Shown here: piece by piece, positions 22,872 through 34,721 of the stretch
Numbering within the stretch: the first letter of the stretch is position 1
Layout of the letters: every line of letters starts with the position of its first letter
Assembly: GCA_958299035.1 (NCBI GenBank)
Contig: CATQJL010000223.1
Span: 72,585,006-72,649,005, forward strand
Reading direction: 5' to 3'
Length of the DNA: 64,000 nucleotides
From: Cylicocyclus nassatus
Taxonomy: Eukaryota; Nematoda; Chromadorea; Rhabditida; Strongylidae
Program-made: the position numbers and the translations under genes
The notes under the pieces: model-generated
What the model saw: the letters and a program-made list of their open reading frames with translations, nothing else
Database searches by the model: none
What the model was told of the DNA's origin: nothing

Positions 22872-23890
22872 AAACACACAAGGGAACTATACTTAGTGTC
22901 CGTGGCCTTTTGAGATGAGGTGTACACCATTATACTCGTCTCGAAACGCTGATTCCGAATCTGTCTTTCGTTTCTGCTGATCGTTCCTCTGAAACGAGTG
23001 TGGAGGATTTTCGAGCCAAGACTGGCCGCCCGAAGGAAATGCGATCGGAGTGCCAGATATCTATGGTTTTCATAAGTTGGTGTAGAAGTAGGTTTAAATC
23101 CTTGTATATTTTTCCAGTTTTGCATTATCTTAATTAATTTTCTTTTATAAGGTTGGGCATCCTCGAGGTAAATGCATACCCTTACTCAAAAAAAACCCCA
23201 ACAAAAGCTCATTTTTATAGCAATGCTTCCTAAATATATTCTGAAAGGTGCTCACAAGAATGAAAATGAATGAAAAATCATGTTGAACAAAGTGATGGAA
23301 ATCTATGACGAAGTGATCAAAACATAGGAGATGTGAGCGCACCGGATAAAGAATGAGTCGTCGCAGATGGCTCTCTCGAACTCACCCAGCAATTCCAGCG
23401 AATTTTGTACGGGGTTTGGAATTGACCAGGATGCTTATCAAGGTAGCCTGCGGCTACCGGCTTTGTTGGGGTGAATTTACTCAAATTATGATTGATAGAT
23501 ACATTTTAGGCAAACAGTAATTATTTCTCCGAATTTTCCAAACTTTTTGAAGAGGATGGGCATGCATTTATCTCGAGGATGCCTAACTTTCAAAAAGAAG
23601 ATTAATCGAGGCAATGCAAAACTAAAAAGCACAAAAGTATTCGACACCTGCATCAATTTATGACCCTATCGCTCTAACCACTACACCACAGCCTACTAAA
23701 CTGTCTGGCACTCCGATAGTATTTCCCTCGGGTGGCCAAACTTGGCTCGAATCCTCCATAACTCCTTTCAGAGAAACGATAAGCAGAAACGGAAGTCAGA
23801 TTCAGAATCAAAGTTTCGAAAGGAGTATAATGGTATACATCTCGTCTCAGAAAGCCACGGACACTAAGTATCGTTCCCTTGTAAGGGTTT
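22872..23890. mobile_element. Foldback with nested TIR element
   Basis: Arms at about 22875-23080 and 23695-23889 are inverted copies (GGGAAC..ACTTAGTGTCCGTGG). Between them, about 23149-23592, lies a second pair with ends containing GGCATCCTCGAGGTAAATGC. Exact ends and target duplications are not clear. Confidence 0.65.
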
Positions 23891-24095
23891 TTTAATTTTT
23901 CGTGGCATGTGAATGTTTGATCTCGCCAATACTTCATCAGTTAATGAGAAGTGACTGATACGCTTTATGATTTTCAGGTAGACTGGCATTGAGAACAGAT
24001 TTCCCTTGCAATGCTTGCTTTTGTCCCTAGTCGAATGCATAATTAAGCCTGTGAGAGAGAACATTGTACTTGAGGTGAATAATGGGCCGCTCAAA
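23890..24095. repeat. Partial third copy of the peptide-gene upstream region
   Basis: Aligns with about 7485-7670 and more weakly with 61160-61250. The coding part is absent here. Confidence 0.7.
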
Positions 24096-24275
24096 GTAAG
24101 CATATATTATATAAATAGATAGATAAAAATACTTAAGAGGACGCGAGTATCCCTCTAATATGTACTCTACGTACCCTTTAATTCGACTGGCTTGGCGGCT
24201 GGAAGGCGGGATTTTCGTGACCCAATTAAGACTAGGCAGTGATCAGAGAGCACGCAGCGTTGCCGGGAAAGAATA

Positions 24276-25296
24276 TTAGGTTGTTCCAAAAGTTCTTTCC
24301 GTTTTTTCAACCTATCATAAAAACAAGAGGAATAAAGATAGGGAAACGCTTCAGCCACTATCCAACGCTGCTTTTCTTCCTCTTTTCGACTGTCTTATTG
24401 CTGTGCAGCTTGCTCTTGTGATCAGTGAGATGATGGCCAAAATCTCAAAACCATGGTTTTTACCATCTCCAACTTTGGCGATTTTTCACAATCTTTATTT
24501 TGAACTTTCGGAAAAGTTTTGATAACAGTAAGATAGAGTAAACAAAGTGCAATTTAATGCAATTTTTCGGCGTCTATAAGTAGCCTTAAAAATTCTTTAG
24601 AAGTATTTTTCTGATGCTATCAAATTCCACTTTTGGTGATGCCATGAGCCATAGAACATGAAACGGCGCACAACTAAGGTGCCGTTCGATGCAGCTTTTC
24701 CTTCTTTTTCTACTGAGTATTCTTCTTCCCCATTTGTGGGGGTTTCTTACGATAAAATTTCCATAATTCATGATTTTGAACCCGCCTGAGAGTGTACACG
24801 TGAAATGCGAAATCTCATATTTCGAAGCGGTAAACACTCAGTTATTTTGTAAAAGTGGTGGACAATCATAAACGACTTTTGAAAGTGTCAAAATCCGAAA
24901 ATTTGTTAGTGTTCGGAGCGTTTCTGTATTTTGAGACTTTGCAAAAGTGAAGACTTTTGGAAAAATTATCTGAAAAAGTACTGAGAAGTCAGCTGGATAA
25001 GCCAAAAAATTGCATTGCATTGCACTTTGTTTACTCTATCTGACATATATCAAAGCTCCTTCGAAAGTCAAAAAAGAAGATTGTGATAAATTGCCAAAGT
25101 TGAACATGGTAAAAACCATGGGTTCGAAATTTCGGCCATTATCTCACTGACTGCAAGAGCAAGTGGAACAGAAATAAGACATTTGAAAAGAGGAAGAAAA
25201 GCTGCGTTGAATGATGCCTGAAGCGTTTCTTTACCTTCATTCCACGCGTTTTTATGATAGATTGAAAAAACGGAAAGAACTTTCGGAACGACCTAA
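24276..25296. mobile_element. TA-flanked foldback element, 1,021 bp
   Basis: Starts TTAGGTTGTTCCAAAAGTTC after TA (24274-24275), ends CGGAACGACCTAA before TA. Arms of about 500 bp pair around a centre near 24786. No coding capacity. Confidence 0.9.
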
Positions 25297-25300
25297 TATA

Positions 25301-26265
25301 TTGTTTGGTCCGGAAGTTTTTGCGCATCATTTTCAAAAAATCATAGCTTCCTTGACACTCGATGGATTTCATTGCGATTATATCTATTCGAAAGAGGAAT
25401 CCATGCTCTTTACAGCGGTGCCTCCGCCCTGAATTACTTTGAAAAACTTCAAGAGTTAGAAGCAGTTGAATGAAATCAGTCAGGATTGGCATTTTTCGAC
25501 TGGGTCACGAAAACTTCTGGAAGTATTTTTATTTGATAGAGAAAATTATGCTCATTACAATGGTACCTTTTTCATGAATTAAAACGAAAAAGATCGAGAG
25601 CTAGGAGCGAATAACGAGAATTCCTTCAATTTTACAATTTTTGAGCATGCTCAAAAAAAGCCTAAAGACGTCACAGAAAAGACGGGAAAATCATGAACAT
25701 GGGTTTTGTACCATCTCTTTCTCTGAATGGAAATCCTGCTAATCGAGAGCAATTTTGTTTTACGTGATTTTTTCGGACTTTCGGGCCTGCGTTTTTCACG
25801 CAAATCAAAATCGCTTTCGATTAGCACGATTTCCATTCACCTAGAAAGAGAAGGTTACAAAACCCATGTTCATGACTTTCCCGCCTCTTCTGTGACGTTT
25901 TTAGGCTTTTTTGAGCATGCTCAAAAATTGCAAAACTAAAGAAATTCTCTTTATTTGCTCCTAACTTTCGATCCTTTTCATTTTAATTCATGAAAAAGAT
26001 ACCATTGTAATGAACATAATTTTCTCTATCAAATAAAAATACTTCCAGAAGTTTTCGTGACCCAGTCGAAAAATGCCAATCCTGACTAATTTCATTCAAC
26101 TGCTTCTAACTCTTGAAGTTTTTCAAAGTAATTTAGGGCGGAGGTACGATTGTAAAGAGCATAAATTCTTCTTTCGAATAGATATAATCGCAACGAAATC
26201 CATCGAGTGTCAAGGAAGTTATGATTTTTTGAAAATGATGCGCAAGAACTTTCGGACCAACCTAA
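25301..26265. mobile_element. TA-flanked foldback element, 965-bp near-perfect palindrome
   Basis: Begins TTGTTTGGTCCGGAAGTTTT, ends AACTTTCGGACCAACCTAA, with TA at 25299-25300 and 26266-26267. Arms of about 460 bp pair almost base for base around a centre near 25785. It lies four bases from the preceding foldback, so the two are effectively in tandem. Confidence 0.92.
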
Positions 26266-29200
26266 TAAATGATGGCTTCCTGGCTGCCTCTTCTTTGTTG
26301 TTTAGATGATGGAACAATAGCCCACTTTTCTGTTTTGGGAAATCTTAATGTGTTTACTAAACACAAAATGTCATTATCATAATGTTGGAGCTCATTCGTG
26401 AAATGTTGACTAAAAATGGGGTCACTATGGAATAAAAAGCAGATTACACTACAGATGCAATAGGTAGAGAATACTAGGACCCCTTCACTTTAGAACCGGC
26501 ATCTAGTTGACCCCTTTCACCTGGAGTTGAGATTAGACTCAAGGCATAACTTGCAGAATGAAAGAGCTATCAGACATCAAGACTGCAAGAGAGCATCGAA
26601 AGAGCAGTCAGATAATTCGCAAGCGATCATATCTAGAAATTCGAAAGACCTTCTTGGTTTCATAAATGAAGCTTGCTTCGTAAGAATGAATGAAGATGCC
26701 TGATCCAACAGTATCACAGAGCAAAACCCCATAAAAATAGACCGTCTCTTTTTCTAGCTTTTTTCTCCCTTTCAGAAACGGGGCGCAGACTGATCGCATT
26801 AAATCAGCTGTGTTTGAAGCTAGATACAAATTTTTATAAGTGAATTCACAAGAGAGCTGGAAAAATAGACGTTCTACTTTTATCACATGTTTCAAGCTTT
26901 CGAATGGTATGTCGATTGATGAGACATAAAGCTACTCTGAATCAAAAAAGCCTTTGTTCGATGAAATCTCAAAACCAAAACATTCTGAAATTTATCATAT
27001 TACCTCCGTAAAGCTTACTTTCTCTGTTTGCACATCCCAGTCCCACTCGGCATGTAAGTTTATGCAGCATTCACCTCAAAACTCAGTTCACCCCTTCACT
27101 TTCCTAGGTCGGAAATAGCCAAAAACCCCTTCACCTGAAGGGGACTTTGCCCCTCCCCCCTTATCGCTTCTATGGATTGAACATAGATTGAAGGTACTCC
27201 AGACAAATTCTTGCCAAAAGTTAAACATGTGGGCGACATTTCGATTTTTTGACACGTGACAGGAGTTTTATCCTATAAAGCCTTCACCAAATACAAGAAA
27301 AGAATAAATATCCTTTTCTCCTTTTTTGAAAAGAATGGGTCACGAAAAGTAAACGGATAATAATAACTCAATAACGACAAAGTACCCTGCATTTTATACT
27401 GCGGACTCAAACGGAGCTAACAACGGCACCGAAGGTTCGCGAAAAAATGAATATAGAATAGAATCGCAATCAAGCAGATGTCACATTCTTTGAGGCATTC
27501 TGTATTAGCAATTTTTAGGCCATATTTAGGCTGACACTTTACCCTCTTATCAGATTTTTAGCCACATCTTTTGGAGAATTAAAAAAATCTGCTTAGCAAA
27601 AATTGAACAAGGAAATAATTTTGCTTCAAAAAGCATCTGCAAGCACGTTACATCAGAAAATCTATCCTTATTGCCCGTTGACAGCCAGCTACTCAGAGCA
27701 CAAGATATAAGGTGCATAAGCAATTTATACTTTTAAATAAATAAATAAATAAATTTATACTTTGAACCTCTTTTTGCATAGGCTGCTCGCTCTCGCAATT
27801 CTAGCACTAAATATAAGAAAGGGTTTACATTATAAATTTTGTCTTACTTGAAATAACGCAGTCTTTTTCTTATTTTCCTTAAGCTCATTACGTGATCGCA
27901 AAATTTTTCAGAATTTGTTGAGAAAACATTCCCTTGTATCGATTATTTGACTAACAATAATGATCATGAATAAAGTTCCAAAGGTTTTGCAAAGGAGATA
28001 CACAGCATTTAGGCCAACAATGGTGTCCTGCTTTCTTTACCTATCGTTTTTGAAAAGAAATAGCAGCATAATTTGCAGGGAGTACGTTAGTACGACTGGA
28101 ATGCCATGCTGTAAGTGCGATGCCAGTAATGAGCACTCTACTGTAATTGAATTTTTTTCAAACGCTGTTGGACAGTAACATGAAGATTTCACATTCACTG
28201 CGACACAGCAGTGACCAGCAGCGGTAGAAACTCAACCTATGCGCAAATATGATTTTGTTCGAAATGTTGGAGGAAAAGTACGCACCTTGAATGAAGTTGC
28301 TCACGTCGAGGAACGACTGAAGACGATCTGCTTGATTTATATACTCTTTTTTGTTTTCATGGAGAAGTTAATTAAAATAATATTTGATTTGTACTTGAAT
28401 ACTAACACTCATCAATCTTAAACAGTAGGTATTTGAATGGAGTGCAGATGTAAAAACTCTCCGACGATAACATCTTTGGAGACTCCGAGCTCGAAAAAGT
28501 CTATGATTCTGTCTTTGTAATAATCGACAAGTGCTGTAGATTTGACCGCAGGAACATTTACTTTTGGAAGTTGATCCAAGTAGCGTGAAAACAATAGTGC
28601 TCAGTTATAGTGCAGAGAACTAATGCACCGCATGTTTGCTCTATTCCTGTAACAAAGCCAGAAGTTACTTCTTGAGTTTTAATATAGAATATGTGTCCAA
28701 AAGGTTAAAGCGACTCATTATTGTAAGTCGTGTTTCGAGCCATGCTGCATAACACCTTTCCTTTACTTCATTGCAGTATTTTACTTCCCAAAAGACGGCA
28801 ATATAAAGTATACATCTCGAATGTTTGGGATTTCTGTATACATAAGAGATGGAGCACCCCTGTCAGTACTTCTTTGATCTACACATGATATTGAATAAAA
28901 TCGCTTTCCAATCTATAGATTCACTCGCTAATCATCACATAGGAGCAGACCTATCCTTCCGCTGTTTCCCAACATAAGACACTTTAAGCAGGATAAGTAA
29001 TCAGTGCTGTACATGCGTTACACCAAATTTGTTCAACTCTTCCAAATCTCTACTGTTTGCTTCTGCATGGAAATCCTATATCTCTACTTTCAAGGCTGTT
29101 TATAAGGGTCGCTAGGACAAGTATGGTGAAGATTGCAAAAGCAGGCGGATGTCAGCGGAGGACGGCAATGTTTGATTTGCCTACATTACAGCTGTGCTGC

Positions 29201-29395
29201 TTTGGAATGTAGTGCTAGTTATCTCTTACTTTCATTTAGTAAGGAAAACAACAAATCACAACAAGACTTAAGTGCTTTTCACGTGCTGTGAACGTGTGCA
29301 CATGCTTCGAAACTAAATGTGCATTTTTGACAGATCTTCAGTTTTTCAAAGATTAAATAGCTGTCAAAAGTCAGCAATTTGAGCTCCACTTTTTG

Positions 29396-30330
29396 TTAGG
29401 TTAGTTCGAAAGTTTTCGGACATTTCCAGACTAGATCTGCTTTTTTCGAAAACTAATGCATGCACCTCCAATAGAGGCACAATTCGATAGAAAGCTTAAT
29501 AAGATGTATGCAAAAGTTCGCACCAGCTTTGACCCACCGCATTGTATCCATCCGAGTTGCACTGAAAGCTCGAAAAATTGGGAAAATTCATAACTGCGTT
29601 TAAAAAAGTCCTATGAACCTCCAACTTGCTCACAAAATTTGTGCACTACATCAGACCCTCATATGTACCGTTCCTGAATTTTTTCCTCGTTTAGAAATTG
29701 AGAAAACAAAAGTTTTCATGCTTATACGAAAACGAAGCTACGCTGTTTCCTCCCATGTAGTTGCATACTACATCTTAGAAATATAACCTGGATTTTCAGC
29801 TTTCCACAAGCCCTAATTTCGAAAAATATTGATTTTAGCATGGAACACTCAAGTGAGGAGAGCTCAACTCGATGATTTTTGGAAACAAAGACTTGTAGAA
29901 AGCTGAAAATTCACAATTGTACTTTTACGGGCTTGTACGATGCAAATGCATGAGTGGGAACAGCGTAGCTTCGTTTTTGCACAAGCATGAGAATTTTCGC
30001 CTTCTCGACTTCTAGATGAGAAAAAGATACAGGAACGGCAAATATGAGTGTCTGATGTGGTGTGCAATTTGCGTGAGCAAGTTGGAGATTCGTAGGATTT
30101 TTTTAACCGAAAATATATGTTTCCAACCAATTTTGTCAAGCCTTCAGTAAGACTCAGATTCTGGGTGCAAACTTACAATGGATCGAAGCTGGTGCGAACT
30201 TTTGCATAACATCTTATAGTGCTTGCTTTGCTCTATCGAATGATATCTCTATCGGATTGTCATGCATTAGATACGAGCAATAGCAGATCTTATCATCCGA
30301 AAATGTTTCGGAACTTTCGAGCAAACCTAA
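29396..30330. mobile_element. Foldback element, 935 bp
   Basis: Ends TTAGGTTAGTTCGAAAGTTT and CTTTCGAGCAAACCTAA. Right flank TA, left flank changed to TG. The inner arms (about 29715-29790 and 29935-30010) are clearly inverted copies. Non-coding. Confidence 0.8.
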
Positions 30331-30711
30331 TAGTACATTTCATATACTTTCATAAATTTCTAAATCTCCATGCGTTTAAACACGCATGCAAAACATGTGA
30401 TTCGATAGAGGAAAGACAAAAACATGTAACTCTGCCTGTTACTATTTCGCCATGTTGCTATTTGTGTATGTACCGTACTGCACTACATGTATCCTATTTT
30501 AGGTGTATAAGCCGCACTTTTTCGAATTTTCAAACGAGCTGCTCAGCCGCTTCATTGTGTTTTGAGAAACGATCCTTATACCGCATGATTCTTTCAGGCA
30601 ATACGCAGCACGGTATAGGTCCTTTGTTTGCGAGGCCCTTTGATGTGTTAGGGCTGGTTGATGTAAGGTAGGACCACCCCGCAGCTTGTACACCTGAAAA
30701 TGGGTTGCATT

Positions 30712-32085
30712 CAGGGCCAAGCGTGCTGATGCGATCCGAGACCCTCATTTACGACCCCCCCCCCTTGAAGGTCCATCCGTACGACCCCCCCCCCCCTTCC
30801 CCCTCCCCACCCTCACTCATTTATCCCCCTTACCTCCCCTGCCCACATTCCTCGCGGTAACCTGCATAAATGAATGTCAATCTAAAAAAACACCTGCGTG
30901 AGAACTTCAGTGAGGTTTCGAAAGCAGAATTTCTAGGCCAATGGGTGCGTCCATCATCTGTAGCACACATACACACCTTTGATAATGTTTGAGATTCTGC
31001 AAGTTTTTTTTTGAATTTTCAGGCATACTTCAGGCCAGCAAATGCGATTCCCGTAGGCGACACAAATTTTTACATGGAGAACAAAATGACATTCTTGAAC
31101 TACAAAAGATGTTTTCGACTAAGAAGCTCAGTTCTTACCTCTTCCACAGTTTTTCCCGCGAAAAAAAAACCGCTTGAGCGCCGTCCAGAACGACGTCAAG
31201 AACGTGCATGAGCACGGTAGTTTGAAAATTCGTAACTTAGGCCAGGAAAAGACTGAGAGGCTGCAAAGCACATATTCTGTAGTATAGTGCTCAGACTATC
31301 CAAAGAAAAAGTTTCAGCTCTTGAGGAGCAGTAAGCTCGAAAAAAACTAAATGCGATTCTCGCAAATTTAGATGCGATCCTAGAAAGCAAAAAGTGGGAT
31401 TTTTGAGCTTGAAATTTTGTAACTTACCAGAGAAGTCAAAAAACAGCCTGCAATTTTTACGAGGGAAAATAGGAAGATGGCCTCATATTACAGCAGAATT
31501 GCAGCCAACAAGCTTCAATAGCTCCGAAGAAATTTAGATGCGACCCAGATACGACCCCCCTTTCCTGACTTTTTGCTACCATACATAAAATCATAAGAAA
31601 GTCTACAGTTGACAAAATAACACCAAATTTTGCATTGATATAGCGGAGCATCTCGAAAGTACAGATAAATCATATGAGCCCGTAAAAAACATTACCAAAA
31701 GATTTAGAATTTTATGATGGTCACAGCTGGTAAAGACATTCGCTTTTGTCGAGTGTGTGAGACTTCACGAAGGCTTCAGAAGCAAGATTTCTAGGTCATT
31801 CGGTACATTTAGCATTTTTATCAAATAATACATCCTTCAAAAGTGTTTTGAGCTCTTGTAAATGTTTTTTTCCTGAGAATTTCTACAGATTTTTTATCTT
31901 TTTTATTCTGATTTCCACTTTTTATAGATTTATTGTAAAGAACATAACTAATTGCTTGCTTTTTGATTCCCTTTGAAACCTAGGGTATTTTAGTCTAACT
32001 ACCTCCTCTTACGACCCCCCCCCCCCCCTCTTAGGTACCCTCTTACGACCCCCCTTGCGACAGTCGCATCACAAGCTTGACCCTG
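30712..32085. mobile_element. hAT-type non-autonomous element, family 2, 1,374 bp
   Basis: Ends CAGGGCCAAGCGTGCTGATG and the inverted ..TCGCATCACAAGCTTGACCCTG. Exact 8-bp target duplication GTTGCATT (30704-30711 and 32086-32093). The interior carries five TACGACCCCC-type motifs at about 30748, 30779, 31549, 32011 and 32044, clustered toward the ends, which could be subterminal binding sites. No transposase frame. Its ends differ from family 1. Confidence 0.9.
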
Positions 32086-32501
32086 GTTGCATTCGCATTT
32101 GCGTCATTTCCGGCTTTACGAAGCAGACATGGAACACTTTGCATTGAGCATCATTTTTGTTCAAGCTGCGATTTATTCAAATAAATAAGGGAGACTATCT
32201 ATACTTTTATGCAACTACTCTACATTTTGATACGTTTCATATAGCGTTTTGGACCTTACCACAGATAAAGATGGGGAAGCCGGGGTTATGGGCCCTCAAA
32301 AATTTTGGAAAGCATCTCACAAAATTTTACAGTGCGTGGGTAACGCAATTTAGTGCATTTGCCTCTTTTATTCTTACGATCATTAAATGGAAAAATGAAA
32401 CTTTCAAAAGTACCTATATCAGGCAAGGACTAAGAGAAGCACTCAAGAAGTGGTTTTTTCTCAATATTGCTCGCTAAAATTACCGAAAGGTTCACTATTT
32501 T

Positions 32502-32717
32502 TGTTGTAGAGCCGTCCCTTATATTGGAACTTGCTCACTATTGATAGCTAATGCTGAGGCAGCCTATGTGGCTGCGGCGTACCCGCCGCACCTTGCTGTA
32601 TTTACGTGTTGTTATTGCATTGATCCTAGTGAACCCGCGGCATATACGCCTATGTGTATAAGGGGAATCTTTGTGTTTTTCTAATAAATTGTCAACGGCT
32701 CAACGCGTTCCACAACA
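32502..32717 (+). repeat. 5' LTR
   Basis: 216 bp, TGTTGTAGAGCC to CCACAACA. Contains TATAAG near 32657 and AATAAA at about 32683, plausible promoter and polyadenylation signals. Differs from the 3' LTR by two transitions. Confidence 0.97.
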
Positions 32718-32719
32718 AC

Positions 32720-32737
32720 TGGCGATCAGGATCAAGG
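32720..32737 (+). other. Candidate primer-binding site
   Basis: TGGCGATCAGGATC starts two bases after the 5' LTR, the usual position and TGG start for a tRNA primer site. The tRNA was not identified. Confidence 0.55.
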
Positions 32738-32957
32738 ACAAGAAGACCTCCACCGACCAAGGACCAGAAGAAGCTCCACCGGCCGAGGACCAGCAGCCCG
32801 ACCAAGGACCAGCAGCCTTCCAATCAAGGACAAGAAGAAGCGCTGCAGCTCAGCCAAGCCGGGAGGAAGTTGTTACCGGTCGAGGACAGCCAGACAAGTA
32901 AGCGCTGCTAGGAATTCGATTTAGCAGAAGAACTCGTCGACTCCGAAGAGTTCTACC

Positions 32958-34721
32958 ATGCCGAAAGCCAGTGAAGAGCGGCATGGCCATGACTCTTTGG
33001 AGAAGGTCCTGTCGGTCATGGTCGATCAAATGCGAATTCAGCAGGAACAAATGCAAATGCAGGCGCAAGCTCTACAGGAGCAAATGCAAGTACATTTGCA
33101 ACTTCAACAGGAGCAGCAGACGCAATTGCAAGCTCAGCAAGAGCAGATGAAGGAGCTGATCATCACCTTAGCCAGTAAGCAGGGAGCCGTCCAGGATGCC
33201 AGCAAAGATCAATACGATCAGCTGAGCAAGGAAGTGCAACGATTTGTCTCGGACGAGGAGACAGGTAACACGTTTGCATACTGGTACGGCAGGTATGGAC
33301 CTATCATTCGCGACGCCCAGCTGCCGGATCACAAGAAGCGCGACTTAATTCTCATGAAGCTGGACGAAGAAGCCTACCGGAAGTATGCGGATGAGGTCTT
33401 ACCTGCGCAACCGCACGACTTGGACTTCGACACCACCATCGCGAATCTTCAGAAGCTATTCGCCTCTAAGAAGACCCTGATTAGGAGGAGGTACGAGTGC
33501 CTGAGGATAGCCTGTCCACCGCTTACACCAACGTGCGTACCATTTCGCGAGTACGCTAACACCATCAAGCGGATGGACGAGGACGCTCGACTCAAGGAGC
33601 TGGATTACACGGCGATGAAGACGCTGCAATTTGTAGCAGGTCTTCAAGATCCCTCACTCAGGGAAGTTCGCCTTCGGATGATTCGTCGACTGGACGCTTA
33701 CAAGGACGAAGCACCATTAACAATCGAAGACCTAGTCACGGATTGCGAAAATTTCACTGCTTTGAAAGTGGATAACACGGACATGGAAGGCACTCGCGAC
33801 GTCCATGCTGTATGGAAGAAAAAGGTAAATTGCTTCATATGCGGAGGACCACACTTCAGAAGAGACTGTCCACAATCTGACAATAGTCGGAAGAAGCGGA
33901 GGAAGACGGGATCCCATGTGAGCCGCAGGCGACAGTGCAAAAATGTGGTCGTTTTCGACGCCGAGAAGGCGCGGACTTATATCGACGTCGTAATCAGAGG
34001 ATGTTCCCTCAAGCTACAGCTGGACACAGGTGCGGATATAACCCTGATTTCGCGAAGAGCCTGGAAGAGGATGGGATCCCCTGCTCTGGAACCCTGTGTG
34101 TTGCCCGTGAAAACTGCCGACGGGACGCCGATGCAGATCGACGGTAAATTTTCGACCGATTTTGAGGTCAAAGATCGAGTTACAGGGAAAACCGTTCATG
34201 GAAACGGAATTTGCTACGTCACCGAAGGCTCGAATCTATTGGGATTGGAATGGTGTATCCAATTGCAGGCGTACAAGAAGCTGAAGGACAACTACAACTG
34301 CAGAAAGGTGACTAGCGAGGAGAAATTTCGAGCCGAAGTCGTCGCCGATTTGAAGAGGAAATATGCGGAAGTCTTCAATAGCGACTTGGGAAAGTGCACG
34401 AAGAGCAAGGCCAAGTTAATCTTGAAGAGCGATGCTGTGCCAGTCTTCAAGAAGAAGAGGCCAGTTCCGTACGCCACGGCACCGGAACTGGAAGCAGAAA
34501 TTGATCGGCTGGTGGCCGAAGGAGTTATTTCTGCTGTAGAACACTCAGAGAGGGCCGCGCCAATAGTCGCCGTCAAGAAAAAAAAGGCAGGATCCGTCTA
34601 TGCGCCGACTTCTCGACAGGACTCAACGATGCATTGCAGCTGCATCAGCATCCACTGCCCACAGCGGAGGATGTGTTCACCAAGCTCAATGGAGGCCAGC
34701 TCTTCACTCAACCCGACCTAG
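32958..34721 (+). CDS. Gag-protease-RT (first frame) of the Gypsy element
   Basis: The frame opens at ATG 32958. Residues 20-68 are Gln-rich and probably coiled coil. Gag follows and ends in a zinc knuckle at residues 292-304 spaced C-x2-C-x3-H-x4-C, one residue shorter than the usual C-x2-C-x4-H-x4-C. The aspartic protease active site is DTGAD at 356-360, with LLGLEW near 427-432. The start of reverse transcriptase (RPVPYATAPELEAEIDRLV) begins at about 501. The frame is lost at an A8 run (34578-34585); the family-like sequence continues in the -1 frame. The residues downstream of the run in this frame, to the stop at 34721, are out of frame and not real protein. Gag and pol are not separated by a stop before this point. 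Confidence 0.9.
   Translation: MPKASEERHGHDSLEKVLSVMVDQMRIQQEQMQMQAQALQEQMQVHLQLQQEQQTQLQAQQEQMKELIITLASKQGAVQDASKDQYDQLSKEVQRFVSDEETGNTFAYWYGRYGPIIRDAQLPDHKKRDLILMKLDEEAYRKYADEVLPAQPHDLDFDTTIANLQKLFASKKTLIRRRYECLRIACPPLTPTCVPFREYANTIKRMDEDARLKELDYTAMKTLQFVAGLQDPSLREVRLRMIRRLDAYKDEAPLTIEDLVTDCENFTALKVDNTDMEGTRDVHAVWKKKVNCFICGGPHFRRDCPQSDNSRKKRRKTGSHVSRRRQCKNVVVFDAEKARTYIDVVIRGCSLKLQLDTGADITLISRRAWKRMGSPALEPCVLPVKTADGTPMQIDGKFSTDFEVKDRVTGKTVHGNGICYVTEGSNLLGLEWCIQLQAYKKLKDNYNCRKVTSEEKFRAEVVADLKRKYAEVFNSDLGKCTKSKAKLILKSDAVPVFKKKRPVPYATAPELEAEIDRLVAEGVISAVEHSERAAPIVAVKKKKAGSVYAPTSRQDSTMHCSCISIHCPQRRMCSPSSMEASSSLNPT

Larger units (their letters stand above)
24100..29272. repeat. Segmental duplication, copy B (partner 14626-17884)
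   Basis: Interrupted at 24276-26265 by two private foldback elements inserted at the site that is uninterrupted in copy A near 14802 (GGGAAAGATATAAATGATG). About 27190-28145 is extra sequence not found in copy A and includes a short (AAAT)n run near 27735. No convincing gene. Confidence 0.8.

Noticed and set aside
27960..28178. Small Cys-containing frame as a fourth family member
   Set aside because: Lacks the intron before the first cysteine and the C-x3-C spacing, and is absent from the paralogous block.
30219..30671. Plus-strand frame of 150 codons
   Set aside because: It starts inside a foldback element and runs into unrelated flanking sequence across the element boundary.
32157..32477. 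Plus-strand frame of 106 codons just before the Gypsy element
   Set aside because: No domain, splice pattern or paralogue; length is within chance for this window. It could hide a first exon of the 37.8 kb gene but nothing shows that.
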